48,382 nt of DNA, taken from Pseudomonadota bacterium (lineage in GTDB: Bacteria; Myxococcota_A; Polyangia; Polyangiales; Polyangiaceae). A program made the position numbers and the translations under genes. This document shows, piece after piece, positions 24,061 to 33,024 of the stretch. Where the stretch lies: NCBI GenBank assembly GCA_023402175.1, contig JAEXCN010000544.1:1-48382 (forward strand), given 5' to 3'. The notes beneath the pieces are model-generated. The model saw only the letters and a program-made list of their open reading frames with translations. It had not been told where the DNA came from and did no database searches. Each line of letters starts with the position of its first letter. Within the stretch, counting starts at the first letter, position 1.

Positions 24061-25442
24061 TCGACCATGGGCTGAAATCGCAGCAACGGCCCCGTAATGC
24101 TCGATCCTACCACCAGGTGATTGGGTGTGAAGTAGACGCTCGTGCCGTCGAAGACGGCTCCCGAGTAGCTGCGCGCTGCCGTGTCCAGGCTCGTGAGAGC
24201 GAACCTTTGCCAGGAAGCTGGGTCCGAGAACGTTCCTCGGGTGTCCACGCGCAAGGCGATCGCGTTATCCGGGCCGGGGGCGAAGTAGACGTACTGCCCG
24301 TCGAACGTGCCCGCCGAGTAGCTTTTGAACGTGCTGACTTGCGAGACCGTCATCATCGTCCACGAATCGATATCCGCAAGATCGCCCGTGGTGTCGAACC
24401 GCAGGAAGTAGTTCGATGTTCCGAACGTCGTGGCGGAGCTGTTAGGAGCGAAATAGAGATATTTACCATCGAAGACCGCGCCGGAGAACGACCGCGCGTG
24501 CAACGAGAGCGCCATGGTGTCGAAGGTCTGCCATGAGGCGGGCTCCTCGAGCGGCAACGTCGTATCGTAGCGAGCCACGAACGAGGCATCTCCGCCCGGG
24601 ACGAAAGTGATGTATCGACCGTCGAATACGGCGCCGGAGAATGATGACATGTAGTTGATCGCGGGACTGATCTGGTCAAGGCTCAGTGTCTCCCACGACG
24701 CAATGTCGGCGAAGTCCTTCGACGTGTCGTAGCGACCGAGTACGGGGCGTCCCAATGTGCTTCGCGGGTTGGGCACGAGGTACAGGAATCCGTTCGCGAC
24801 GAGGGCGCCCGAAAACTGTGTCCAGCTCGGGACCGACGTGACTTCCATGCTCGACCACGCGGACGGGGCGTCGAACGGGCCGTCTACGCTCGTGTCGTAT
24901 CGGAGGACCACACGAGACGGGGTGTTGAACTGCGTCGTCCCTGGGATGAAATAGACAAAGTGGCCGTCGACTACGACGCTGGCGGCGATCATGTCGATCG
25001 AGAGCGACGCCGGATCGAAGGTCGACCAGGCATCGGCATTGTCGAAACCCTTTGCAGGGTCGTGGCGTAGGAGCTTCGTATTATAATAGAAAGGACCATA
25101 CCGTCCCGATGCAGCGTACACGTAGCGGCCGTCGGAGGCTGCGCCGGCGGACATGAACGGTGCCTCAGACGTCGCTGCTGGATCGAAGCGGCGCCACCGG
25201 CTCACGTCCCCAAATTGATCCGTTGCGGGAAGGACCCCTGACTCTAGCTCTCCTTCTGCGTCCGAACCGGAGTCTGTGCCCGAGCGGTGATCGCTCACAT
25301 CGGCGTCGGCACCGTCCGCGACGGGCTCGGAGCGAGAGCCCTCGTCATTGCTTGCGCAGGAAGCGAGCAATCCCCAGGAGACGGGAAATATCAGCGCGGC
25401 TCCGAGCCGGCGCCAACTAGAGACGAAAGCGAATCGAATCAT
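24045..25442 (-). CDS. beta-propeller-like lipoprotein
   Basis: Start ATG at 25442, with GGAGGACC upstream and a four-base ATGA overlap with the preceding gene. The 465-aa product has a signal ending in LLASC and an acidic Asp/Ser/Gly linker. About seven blade-like repeats of roughly 55 residues follow, each with a core such as FSGAVFDGRYITFVPGG, then RYDT, then an SW pair. This is the layout of Kelch-type or similar propellers exposed on the cell surface. It is the last of four lipoproteins in a run that starts with an ECF sigma factor. Its ligand is unknown. Confidence 0.85.
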   Translation of the reverse strand: MIRFAFVSSWRRLGAALIFPVSWGLLASCASNDEGSRSEPVADGADADVSDHRSGTDSGSDAEGELESGVLPATDQFGDVSRWRRFDPAATSEAPFMSAGAASDGRYVYAASGRYGPFYYNTKLLRHDPAKGFDNADAWSTFDPASLSIDMIAASVVVDGHFVYFIPGTTQFNTPSRVVLRYDTSVDGPFDAPSAWSSMEVTSVPSWTQFSGALVANGFLYLVPNPRSTLGRPVLGRYDTSKDFADIASWETLSLDQISPAINYMSSFSGAVFDGRYITFVPGGDASFVARYDTTLPLEEPASWQTFDTMALSLHARSFSGAVFDGKYLYFAPNSSATTFGTSNYFLRFDTTGDLADIDSWTMMTVSQVSTFKSYSAGTFDGQYVYFAPGPDNAIALRVDTRGTFSDPASWQRFALTSLDTAARSYSGAVFDGTSVYFTPNHLVVGSSITGPLLRFQPMVDAGSP

Positions 25443-26653
25443 GGCAAGGTCCTCCGAAGAATGATGCCTCGTCCGGCTTCGCACGAACCCGCCGTCCAGA
25501 CGTCGCTCGCCGAGCTTGCCCATACACCGAAGAGGGAGCAACCAGAGACCCTTCCATTGCGCGCCGTCCGCATGAGTGACCAATTCCCATCCTTGCGGTG
25601 AACGATGTTGGCCTGATCTCCTACCGCCCAAATTTCTGCCTCCCCGCCCGTCTGGGAGGAAACTCCCCAGATGGCTCGAAGCTGCGCGTGCGATTCGAGC
25701 GTGAACGTCTTTTTCATGAAAGGAGCGCCCGATTCGTTCACACCGAGCTGGACGATGTTGCCGATATAGGCCGGTATGCCGGTTTGGGTTTGATGAAGGC
25801 TGTCGTTGGACCAGCCTGCCATCCAAGCCTCTCCAGCGCGGTTCGACCAGAGGCCCCCTGGGTAGATGGTGCAGCTGTCAATCGTCTGGATGGTGACGGG
25901 CTGATTTGCGCTCGCTGAAAAATACGCGACGCCGGGGCAGTTCGTGAGCTCTGCAAAGGTTGCCCAGCCGTCCTGCGCGTTGACGAAAATCGAAGAAAAC
26001 GCCCACGAACCTGGGTTCGAGACCGCGACCGGGGACCAACCGTCGAGCGTCCCGTCGCCGCGAAGAATGGTGCCGGGTACACCAACCGCCCATATTTGGT
26101 GGGCGTCGCGGCCCCACACACGATACAAACTGGCGGCGAACTCCTTCGAGCTGCTCGCCCATGTGCTCCCGTTCCAGTGTAGGAGCGCACCGTCCGCACC
26201 GACGGCCCATAGGTCATCCGGGCTCGCGCCCCAGAGCGACCTGAGAGACTTCTTCGTGCCGGTCTCCACGCGGGTCAACTTGGACCCGTCGTAGTGCAAG
26301 GTGGATCCGGCCTCGCCGGCGAACCAAACATCGTTGGGCGCAAATCCCCATACCGCTTGAATGCTGGGAAGCGGCTGGTCATCAGACGCGACCTCGCACC
26401 AGGAGTCCTTACTGCACGTCTCGTATCCGGCGTCCTCGGCGGGGGCGCCGAACGGGTCGCCGGCATCGCGCTCCGGGAGTGGCGGCGGCGCCGGAGACTC
26501 CTGCGGTGGCGAGAACCTACTATCGGAACGCGAGGCACTCCCGTCCTGGTCACCCGAACGAGCGCACGCAGGGAGGAGCGCCGTTGCGGTCAGGAGGGAT
26601 AGCAGGCGAGTGAACGTGGATGGGGAGCGACGGCTAGGCGACAGCGAGGTCAT
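25439..26653 (-). CDS. beta-propeller-like lipoprotein
   Basis: The ATG at 26653 overlaps the stop of the upstream gene as ATGA, and its own stop overlaps the next gene in the same way. The 404-aa product carries a signal with lipobox LPAC, a Pro-rich linker and the Cys pair ETCSKDSWCE. The rest is a propeller built from repeats of the kind LWGASPDDLWAVG followed by GALLHWNGSTW. This DVWAVG/LHYDG repeat is widespread in myxobacterial secreted proteins. It differs from the Kelch-like repeats of its downstream partner, so the two are not recent duplicates. Likely surface exposed; role unknown. Confidence 0.87.
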   Translation of the reverse strand: MTSLSPSRRSPSTFTRLLSLLTATALLPACARSGDQDGSASRSDSRFSPPQESPAPPPLPERDAGDPFGAPAEDAGYETCSKDSWCEVASDDQPLPSIQAVWGFAPNDVWFAGEAGSTLHYDGSKLTRVETGTKKSLRSLWGASPDDLWAVGADGALLHWNGSTWASSSKEFAASLYRVWGRDAHQIWAVGVPGTILRGDGTLDGWSPVAVSNPGSWAFSSIFVNAQDGWATFAELTNCPGVAYFSASANQPVTIQTIDSCTIYPGGLWSNRAGEAWMAGWSNDSLHQTQTGIPAYIGNIVQLGVNESGAPFMKKTFTLESHAQLRAIWGVSSQTGGEAEIWAVGDQANIVHRKDGNWSLMRTARNGRVSGCSLFGVWASSASDVWTAGSCEAGRGIILRRTLP

Positions 26654-27804
26654 CGTACGGGTTCTCCGGTGCAGGGGACGGTGGCGCAGCTTCCCTCGAT
26701 GCATGGCGTGCCCGGCTCACACTGAATATTGCAGCCGCCACAGTGCTTCGGATCGAAGCGCAAGTACGTTTCGCAGCCATCGTTCAGGAGACCGTTGCAA
26801 TCTCCATATTGAGGCGCGCACTCGAATCCGCACTTGCCCGCGGTGCAAGTCGGAAAACCATGACCGCCTTCGAGCGGCCCTGGGCAGAAGTTGTAACACG
26901 CTCCGCAGTTGCGAGGGTCGGCGTCGAGTACGACACACTTGCCAGCGCACATCGTGCTTCCTGGAGGGCACCTGCATTTCCCGCCCGAGCACGTCTGGCC
27001 GGGCTGGCATTCGATTCCGCACCCACCGCAGTTCTTGGGATCGGTGTAGGTGTTGGTTTCGCACCGATCCTCAGGGTTGTTGGTGCAGTGAGCGTACGGC
27101 AAATAGCAGGCGAGCGCGCAGGTATCCTTGCCGTTGTCGCACGCCCAACCCTCCGGATAGACCGGGTCCGGCTCACCTGCCGGCGGGACACACTGCTTTC
27201 CGCAAGCGCCGCAGTTATACGTATCGGTGAGCAGGTTTTTGCAATTGGCGCCGGCCGTCCAGCCGCACTCCGTGGACCCACAGTTCACGAACCCCGGCTT
27301 GCATCCGCAAATACCATTCACGCACGGCTGGTCGGGCGCGCACTCATTACCGCATACGCCACAATGGTGCGGGTTGCATGAAACGTTGGTCTCGTAGCCA
27401 TTTTCGGGCAGTTTGTCACAGTCCGTCCATGTGCTGTTCGTCGGTCTCCGCTCACACTGTCCGCGCGAACAGACCCATCGCACGTTGATCTGTTCGTAAA
27501 AGGGATCGTTCGGACACGCGTTCCCGCAGCTTCCGCAGTTTTCAGGATCGTTCGAAAGATCGGTACCGCATGGATACTTGGAACCGGGGCAATCGCCGTA
27601 CCCGCGCGGGCACGATTTTGCGTAACAAACGGCTTCACCGCTTGCGTCTGGGCTCTGCTGAGAACCTTCGTTTGGGCCCGCGTCGACTCCCACCATGGTC
27701 GTGTCGGTCGAGGTGCACGCACCCGAGGGCAAGGAGAGGCCCGCGATGGCGAGTAAGGCAAATGCGATTCGGTGTCGAGGTTCGAACATGGTTGTGCGCC
27801 TCAT
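26650..27804 (-). CDS. cysteine-rich repeat lipoprotein
   Basis: The ATG at 27804 overlaps the upstream stop as ATGA and fits the pattern of this operon; an ATG at 27789 with GAGG before it is an alternative. The 384-aa product has a signal ending in SGAC. It then has about six modules with the core DPENCGSCGNAC, DPKNCGGCGIEC or DTYNCGACGKQC, each about 45 residues apart and followed by an exposed CxxGxC segment. Such modules are common in myxobacterial surface proteins and resemble the Stig1-like cysteine pattern. They should be held by disulfides outside the cytoplasm. A filament or adhesive role is conceivable but not shown. Confidence 0.87.
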   Translation of the reverse strand: MRRTTMFEPRHRIAFALLAIAGLSLPSGACTSTDTTMVGVDAGPNEGSQQSPDASGEAVCYAKSCPRGYGDCPGSKYPCGTDLSNDPENCGSCGNACPNDPFYEQINVRWVCSRGQCERRPTNSTWTDCDKLPENGYETNVSCNPHHCGVCGNECAPDQPCVNGICGCKPGFVNCGSTECGWTAGANCKNLLTDTYNCGACGKQCVPPAGEPDPVYPEGWACDNGKDTCALACYLPYAHCTNNPEDRCETNTYTDPKNCGGCGIECQPGQTCSGGKCRCPPGSTMCAGKCVVLDADPRNCGACYNFCPGPLEGGHGFPTCTAGKCGFECAPQYGDCNGLLNDGCETYLRFDPKHCGGCNIQCEPGTPCIEGSCATVPCTGEPVR

Positions 27805-29177
27805 TTCGGCATAACCGGGGGGATGGCGTCCGATTGGACGCACGAAAAGAGGTCGAATAACATGAATTGCAGAATCTTCTGCTGCGAACGGGGGTTGTCA
27901 GTCTCGCAGCTATCATCTGCGGTCACGACGTGGAAATCGCTGTACAGAACCTTCCCGCACTGCTCGTTTTCGGGGGCCTCCGTAGGTGTGTTGAAGGTGT
28001 AGTGGAGGACGTTGGAAAGTCCGTCGGTCTTGTTGAAGGCGTAGAGCCAGCGCGTCGCCGGCGGCTTGACGGCGAGGAAGTCGTAGCGCGCCTCGGTGAC
28101 GTCGACACGCGTTCGGTCCGGCCGCGGATCGACGACCCTCAGCCAGTCGGCGAACGCGTCACCCTTTGCGAACGAAGTGTCGATATTGACCGTCACATCG
28201 CCCGTCGCCTGGGAGGAGTTGGGATTGAGTGTCGCCATTGACGCCCACGGCGACGTGGCGTTCGCCATATCCTTTCGTGGATCGATCCAGTAGTAGTGGT
28301 AGTGCGTGAGGAAGAGACGTCCGCCGGCGGCCGTGTACGCGACGGCGTTGTCGAGCGACGGCTGGGGCTTCGTCTGCGGGTACACGGCGCCCTCGCATGC
28401 GTTGATGATGACGTCGTACTTCTTCATGCGGGGAAGGTCCGACCATAGGGCCGTGGCCGGCGGCGTATGCGCGTCGATGACCTCCCCGCCCGCGCCTGCA
28501 TAGAAGTGAACGTGTCCGGGGCCGTCCGGGTTCGTGAGCTCGGCGGGGTCGAGTCCCATGTTCAGGAAGAGGCACTGAAAACGATCAGCGCTGCCGGTGA
28601 CGAGCGCGATCGAAGGCATGTCTCCCTCCGAGGCATTCCGCGGCAGCCGCATGACCGCCGGATCGTCCATCACCGTGTCGGCGCATTCGGCGACGGCGGG
28701 TACGGTGATCTGCCGGCGCCATTTGCCTATCTGAATGACGAGGGGGACGTCACGCCCTGCCGGTACGTTGGAGAGAACGAAGCGCCCGTCGGGCCCCGTC
28801 AACGTGACCGCGGCCGGTGCGCCGGAGACGGGAGTCCCGCATCGGTTGCACGTCGCGCCGTCGGTGAGCGGTGACACGGGCTCCGTCGGGACGTAGACGA
28901 TGGCATTGTATATCGGATAATGACCTTTCGGATCGTAGACGGCGCCGATGATCCGCGTCCGTGGATCGTTTCCCTGACAGGGGATGGCTTCTGCGTCGGG
29001 CCCCTTGTCCTGGCCGAACCTGTTTCCGTCGGCCGGGCCGAACGAGAGCTTCTCACCCGTCGAGCATGCAAGCACGGAGGCCAACCCGAGCCAGAAGAGG
29101 GGCGCTCGGTACCGGCGCCGGGCGGCGGTCGGCCGCTCTCGCGAGGATTTGCAATGACTCACAATGTCAGAATGCAT
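27801..29177 (-). CDS. lipoprotein with carboxypeptidase-regulatory-like domain
   Basis: The ATG at 29177 follows GAGGTCCATCG. The 458-aa product has lipobox VLAC after a long basic N-terminus. An Ig-like carboxypeptidase-regulatory domain follows (GAVYDPKGHYPIYNAIVYVP, then GPDGRFVLSNVPAG). A larger domain contains YDVIINACEG and AAGGRLFLTHYHYYW, reminiscent of class I glutamine-amidotransferase-like (ThuA-like) folds. The Cys of NACEG would be at the nucleophile elbow, but a full catalytic triad is not evident to me. This is the first of four lipoprotein genes joined by ATGA overlaps. It lies 94 bp after the probable anti-sigma gene on the same strand. Similar proteins occur in other myxobacteria. 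Confidence 0.82.
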   Translation of the reverse strand: MHSDIVSHCKSSRERPTAARRRYRAPLFWLGLASVLACSTGEKLSFGPADGNRFGQDKGPDAEAIPCQGNDPRTRIIGAVYDPKGHYPIYNAIVYVPTEPVSPLTDGATCNRCGTPVSGAPAAVTLTGPDGRFVLSNVPAGRDVPLVIQIGKWRRQITVPAVAECADTVMDDPAVMRLPRNASEGDMPSIALVTGSADRFQCLFLNMGLDPAELTNPDGPGHVHFYAGAGGEVIDAHTPPATALWSDLPRMKKYDVIINACEGAVYPQTKPQPSLDNAVAYTAAGGRLFLTHYHYYWIDPRKDMANATSPWASMATLNPNSSQATGDVTVNIDTSFAKGDAFADWLRVVDPRPDRTRVDVTEARYDFLAVKPPATRWLYAFNKTDGLSNVLHYTFNTPTEAPENEQCGKVLYSDFHVVTADDSCETDNPRSQQKILQFMLFDLFSCVQSDAIPPVMPK

Positions 29178-29271
29178 CGATGGACCTCATAGAGGACGAT
29201 GGACGAAGGCGTGCGACGACCGCTCGCATTCGTGGTTCGGGCGAGCGTCGCCGAAACGAGAGGATTAGGAC

Positions 29272-30135
29272 TTAGGGGGCTGTGCGAGATTCCGCGCCGG
29301 CGGCGGAAAGGGAATCACGTACGCGCGCGACGTACGGGCTCCTTGGACGGCTCTGCAGGAAGGCGTTCGCGTGCTCCGTCGCTTCTCGATGGCGTCCGAG
29401 CCGGACGAACGACTCGATACGAAGGACGAGCGCTTCTTCATGGAGCGCGCCCATCGGGAATTCGACGTCATACGTATCGAGCCATTCGAGCGCCCTCGAT
29501 GGATGGCCAGCATGGATAGCCGCGCGGCTCGCTTCCACGATGCGTATCTGCTCCATGATGCGCATGTCGCCCGACGCCGTCGTCGTCGCACCATTGGCAT
29601 CGCTAGGGGAGTTGCCCTCGACCTTGGTGACGTTTGTGACGCGTTCGACGTTCGCGACTTTCGATGGCGTCGCGCCGTTCCTTCGTGCGGTGGGGCGGTC
29701 GCCGACCGACCGAGCCGGCGGCGCGGTAGGCGCGGGAGGCGTCGACGTCGTCGGAGGCTCGAGGGGGACCGCGTCGTTCCGGTCGCTTCGCGGTAGATCC
29801 TCGCGAGCCGCAGCCGCGGTCTGCGCTGGTCGCACGGCGGGCTCGTTGGGGGAAAGGTTCGTGTCGTCGAACGTTGTCACCAGGAGGGAGCCGAGCATTG
29901 CAGTGCCGGCGAGCTTCCAGAGAATCAATGAACCGCGTGGCGTCGCGACGTTCGAGCTCGGAGCCGAATCGGCGGTCGGTTCGGTCGCTGGCGAGGTCGA
30001 CGACATGGTCGTCGCCGTCATCGTGAGCAGCTTCCGGCGCAGGCTCGGAGGCACTCGTTCTTCACGGCGTGCTCTCAGGAGGGTGTCCCTGAGGTCCGCC
30101 TTCTTGAGTTCTAGGAGATCATTCGCCCTCGGCAT
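29272..30135 (-). CDS. probable anti-sigma factor, membrane protein with TPR-like tail
   Basis: The start ATG shares one base with the stop of the sigma-factor gene (TGATG), so translation is probably coupled. The 287-aa product has a basic cytoplasmic N-terminus of about 70 residues, one membrane helix (ILWKLAGTAMLGSLLVTTF), a long Pro/Thr-rich periplasmic linker, and a helical C-terminal part (RAALHAGHPSRALEWL-like and LGRHREATEHANAF motifs) resembling TPR units. The position and topology are those of myxobacterial ECF anti-sigma partners, although no zinc-binding HxxxCxxC motif is visible. The tail could sense a periplasmic partner. The role is inferred from context. Confidence 0.72.
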   Translation of the reverse strand: MPRANDLLELKKADLRDTLLRARREERVPPSLRRKLLTMTATTMSSTSPATEPTADSAPSSNVATPRGSLILWKLAGTAMLGSLLVTTFDDTNLSPNEPAVRPAQTAAAAREDLPRSDRNDAVPLEPPTTSTPPAPTAPPARSVGDRPTARRNGATPSKVANVERVTNVTKVEGNSPSDANGATTTASGDMRIMEQIRIVEASRAAIHAGHPSRALEWLDTYDVEFPMGALHEEALVLRIESFVRLGRHREATEHANAFLQSRPRSPYVARVRDSLSAAGAESRTAP

Positions 30136-30848
30136 CAGACACCCTCACGTGAGACGAGATGAGAAAGCGCCTGGTCGATGAGCTTGCGCGCCCGCGCGAG
30201 GCGCGACGCCACCGTTCCCACGGGAACGTCGAGGCAAGCGGCGATCTCCGGCGCGGTGAACTCTTCGATTTCGGCGAGCACGAATACCTCGCGGAGCTTC
30301 GACGGCAGCCTCGCGAGCATCTCGTCGAGCAATGCGCGAGCGCGTCGCTGTTCGAGGAGGTCATCGAGGGATGCTCGGTCGGCGCGTTCGTCCGTCTCGT
30401 CGAACGGCACCTCACCTCGTCGAAGATCTCGCCGTCGCCAGTCGGCGGCGATGTTCATGGCCGCCGCGTAGAGGAAGGAGGTCTCCTTGCCCGGCTCGAT
30501 GTCGGCAAACCGACGTAGCGCGACGCAGAACACTTGTTGCGTCGCGTCTTCGGCCGAGGCCTCGTCGAGGCCCGCGGAGCGAAGGATTCGGAAGACAAAG
30601 TCCATCTTCGTGGCCGCGAGCTCATGGAACCGCCGCTCCATTGAAACGGACGGTGCCCGGAGGTCGCGCGCGAGGTCGGACGGCGCTGTCGTCGCGGATG
30701 CCACCCCGAGATATTGTCCGTCACTCGAAGAACGATCGGCGAAATCATGCGGAGGGAGGACGATTCTCCGGAGAGCTAGCTGCGCCGTAGCGGCCGGGGC
30801 CTCAGGGAGGCTCTTCGAAGGTGCGCTAACGCCGCTCCGCAGGTGCAC
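30135..30848 (-). CDS. ECF-family RNA polymerase sigma factor
   Basis: Region 2 is clear (MDFVFRILRSAGLDEASAEDATQQVF through FLYAAAMNIAADWRRRDLRR), followed by region 4 (LPSKLREVFVLAEIEEFTAPEIAACLDVPVGTVASRLARARK). The long form from a GTG at 30848 is 237 aa; the first 69 residues are unlike a sigma factor. The true start may instead be the ATG at 30641, giving a normal 168 aa; neither has a clear ribosome-binding site. The gene is followed without gap by its likely anti-sigma factor and then four lipoproteins, which are the natural regulon candidates. The signal it answers to is not evident. Confidence 0.9.
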   Translation of the reverse strand: MHLRSGVSAPSKSLPEAPAATAQLALRRIVLPPHDFADRSSSDGQYLGVASATTAPSDLARDLRAPSVSMERRFHELAATKMDFVFRILRSAGLDEASAEDATQQVFCVALRRFADIEPGKETSFLYAAAMNIAADWRRRDLRRGEVPFDETDERADRASLDDLLEQRRARALLDEMLARLPSKLREVFVLAEIEEFTAPEIAACLDVPVGTVASRLARARKLIDQALSHLVSREGV

Positions 30849-31386
30849 GCGAGAGCCGTCTCACGGCCAACCAGGCGCGGCCGAGCGCAGGCCGTGCTGC
30901 TTCGTTCCGCATGGAGGCGCGAGCAGTGTTCCTGTGCGGATAGTTGGTCCGGGGTTTGCGGGGCGCGGCACGCGATAGGGCGCGCCCCCGTCCCGTCCGT
31001 GCCAGGGCCTTGCGACGTCTGCGTCAGCTCCTGGTGTTGCGACGCTCGCACCGAATCCTTTCGAGACTGAAGGATCAACCGCACGTCGTCGTGTGCGTCG
31101 ATCTTGGGCGACCTCACCCGCGATCGACGCCGAACGCGCGAATCGCGCGCGACCACGAGCTCCGACGCCGTCCGAGCACCCCGCGCAGACGCCGGTGAGG
31201 CGGCTGAGGCGCATGACCGTCAGCAGCGCTTCGCCCCGCTCCCCGTGGCCGGCTCCCTGTCGTCTCTCCACGCGATTGCCGCCCGTTCGGGAAGCGGCTA
31301 ACCACGCGCGAGGTCTTCCTGCGGCCGCCGCGCGACCTGCGAGCCATGGTCTCGCTCGGCGTGAAGACCACACTCGACCGATAGCG
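30849..31386. other. gene-free divergent region
   Basis: No supported gene in this 538-bp stretch between the sigma factor and the ASCH-domain gene. It must carry the promoters of both, including any autoregulated ECF promoter. I could not pick out a convincing element by eye. Confidence 0.4.
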
Positions 31387-32013
31387 ATGCTCCTCTTCCA
31401 GAAGCGCTTTCACGAAGGCCTCGTCTCGGGCGCAGTCACGGTGACCTTCCGGCGCTGGGACAAGCCGCACGTCCGCGTCGGCGGGCGCTACCGCTGCCAT
31501 CCCATCGGCGTGCTCGAGGTCGATCGCGTCGACCGCGTCCGGGTGAAGGCGATCACGGACACGGACGCGAAGGCCTCGGGGTTCGCGTCCCGGAGCGAGC
31601 TCGTCGACTACATTCGCTCGGCGCGCGACGAGGTGCTCACGGACGACACGGAGCTCTTCCGCATCGCGCTCCATCACGGCGGCGACGGCGACCGGGTGGA
31701 GGTCGCGCTGGACGACGCGCTCACCCCCGACGAGGCCGCATCGATCGCGGAGAAGCTCGCGCGCATGGACGGCGACGAGCCGTGGACGAAGAAGACGCTC
31801 GCGTTGATCGAGAAACACCCGCGTGTGGCGGCGTCGCAGCTCGCCGCGAAGCTCGGCCGTGAGACGCTTCCGTTCAAGGTCGATGTTCGCAAGCTGAAGA
31901 AGCTCGGCCTCACACAGAGCTTCGAGGTCGGCTACGAGATCTCGCCGCGCGGGCGTGCGTATCTCGAGCTCGCACGTTCGCGGGGGAAGAAGGCCAGGAA
32001 CCGAGGGAAATGA
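31387..32013 (+). CDS. ASCH-domain protein with winged-helix-like C-terminus
   Basis: The ATG at 31387 gives 208 aa. The first 110 residues match the ASCH/PUA-like fold: LLFQKRFHEGLVSGAVTVTFRRW, then VGGRYRCHPIGVLEVDRVDRVRVKAIT, and SRSELVDYIR. ASCH domains bind RNA or modified nucleotides. The C-terminal part (KKTLALIEKHPRVAASQLAAKLGRE to VRKLKKLGLTQS) looks like a small helix-turn-helix unit. The stop overlaps the next gene as ATGA, so it is translationally coupled to a membrane protein. Cytoplasmic; substrate unknown. Confidence 0.85.
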   Translation: MLLFQKRFHEGLVSGAVTVTFRRWDKPHVRVGGRYRCHPIGVLEVDRVDRVRVKAITDTDAKASGFASRSELVDYIRSARDEVLTDDTELFRIALHHGGDGDRVEVALDDALTPDEAASIAEKLARMDGDEPWTKKTLALIEKHPRVAASQLAAKLGRETLPFKVDVRKLKKLGLTQSFEVGYEISPRGRAYLELARSRGKKARNRGK

Positions 32014-32591
32014 AGAAGCTCGCCGGACGCGGCCCGCTCTCGATCGTACTCGAGCCGAAGAAGCTCTCGAGGCTCGCAGGCGCCGAGATCGAGAGGCACG
32101 GGGAGAGGTGCACGGATTGCGATGACGATGCGCCGATCGGGTGGACGGCCCGCCGTCACGTCGGCATGTTCGTCGAATCGTTGCAGCTCGAGACGTCGGT
32201 CACGCACGCGGCCGCGAGGTCCATGGATCCCGACGCCGAGGTCGAGTGGACCGTGACCACGCGCTGCGTTCCGGATCGGGCGTGGTTCGGAGGTCCGACG
32301 GCAGCCGGAAGCACGCTCGTCAGCGGAGCGTTCGCGTTCTGGGTGACGTACCAGTGCATCGAGTGGCTACCGAGAAAGCCGTCGGTGCACTTCTCGCTCG
32401 CGTCGGTCATCCTCTTCGTGACGTTCGGCATCACGCTCGTCTTGCTCTACGCTGCGCTGAGCAGAGTCTCGAAGAAGCTCATCGCGAAGCTCGAGCGCGA
32501 GCCGACGGACTCGATGCGCGCCCGCGTCGATCGGCTGACCGCGATGGCGATTGCGATCCCGGAGCTCGGGCTCGCGTCCGACGAGCCGTGA
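32010..32591 (+). CDS. membrane protein of unknown function
   Basis: A 193-aa protein starting within the stop codon of the ASCH gene (ATGA). The first 100 residues are soluble and include RCTDCDDDAPIGW, a CxxC pair that may bind metal. Two membrane helices follow (TLVSGAFAFWVTYQCIEW and FSLASVILFVTFGITLVLLYAAL), then a short charged tail. I do not recognise the family. The operon position between an ASCH protein and the small gene preceding ABC-F is the only clue. Confidence 0.72.
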   Translation: MKKLAGRGPLSIVLEPKKLSRLAGAEIERHGERCTDCDDDAPIGWTARRHVGMFVESLQLETSVTHAAARSMDPDAEVEWTVTTRCVPDRAWFGGPTAAGSTLVSGAFAFWVTYQCIEWLPRKPSVHFSLASVILFVTFGITLVLLYAALSRVSKKLIAKLEREPTDSMRARVDRLTAMAIAIPELGLASDEP

Positions 32592-32610
32592 AGGAGCTCG
32601 TTCTAGCCTC

Positions 32611-33024
32611 ATGAACGGCGAGCATCCCCGCAGGTTGAAGATCCACGAGACGACGAGCGCCGACGGATCGCTCTCGCCGACGTTCCTCGCCGTCGAGGCG
32701 GGCGTCGTCAGCATCACGTCGGCGGAGGAGACGCTCGCGCTGCCGGAAGGCGCTGTCGACGCGGTGATGGCGCGTTTCGGCAAGCCGCTCGAGGCGTCCG
32801 AGCGCGTCGTCGACGTGGGATCGCTCGGTCTCGGCGCGGGCCGTGTGCTCAGGCACATCCGGCACCTCGCGCGCTACGACGTGATCGCGCGGGACTACCT
32901 CGTCTACGAAGCGACAGGTCACGAGCCCATCTGTGCTCTTGCGACGACGGTCGCAGGCGCGCTCGCGCATCTCGGCCGTGCGGCAGAGCGCGCGCGGATC
33001 CACTACAGTGAGCCGTCCGGATGA
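32611..33024 (+). CDS. small conserved-looking protein upstream of ABC-F
   Basis: The ATG at 32611 follows AAGGAG by 14 bases, a longer gap than usual. The 137-aa product has no signal or membrane helix; it contains LAVEAGVVSITSAEETLALPEGAVDAVMARFGKPL and an RHIRHLARYDVIARDYLVYE helix. The family is not recognised. It ends with an ATGA overlap into the ABC-F gene, which suggests linked expression with a ribosome-associated ATPase. Confidence 0.72.
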   Translation: MNGEHPRRLKIHETTSADGSLSPTFLAVEAGVVSITSAEETLALPEGAVDAVMARFGKPLEASERVVDVGSLGLGAGRVLRHIRHLARYDVIARDYLVYEATGHEPICALATTVAGALAHLGRAAERARIHYSEPSG

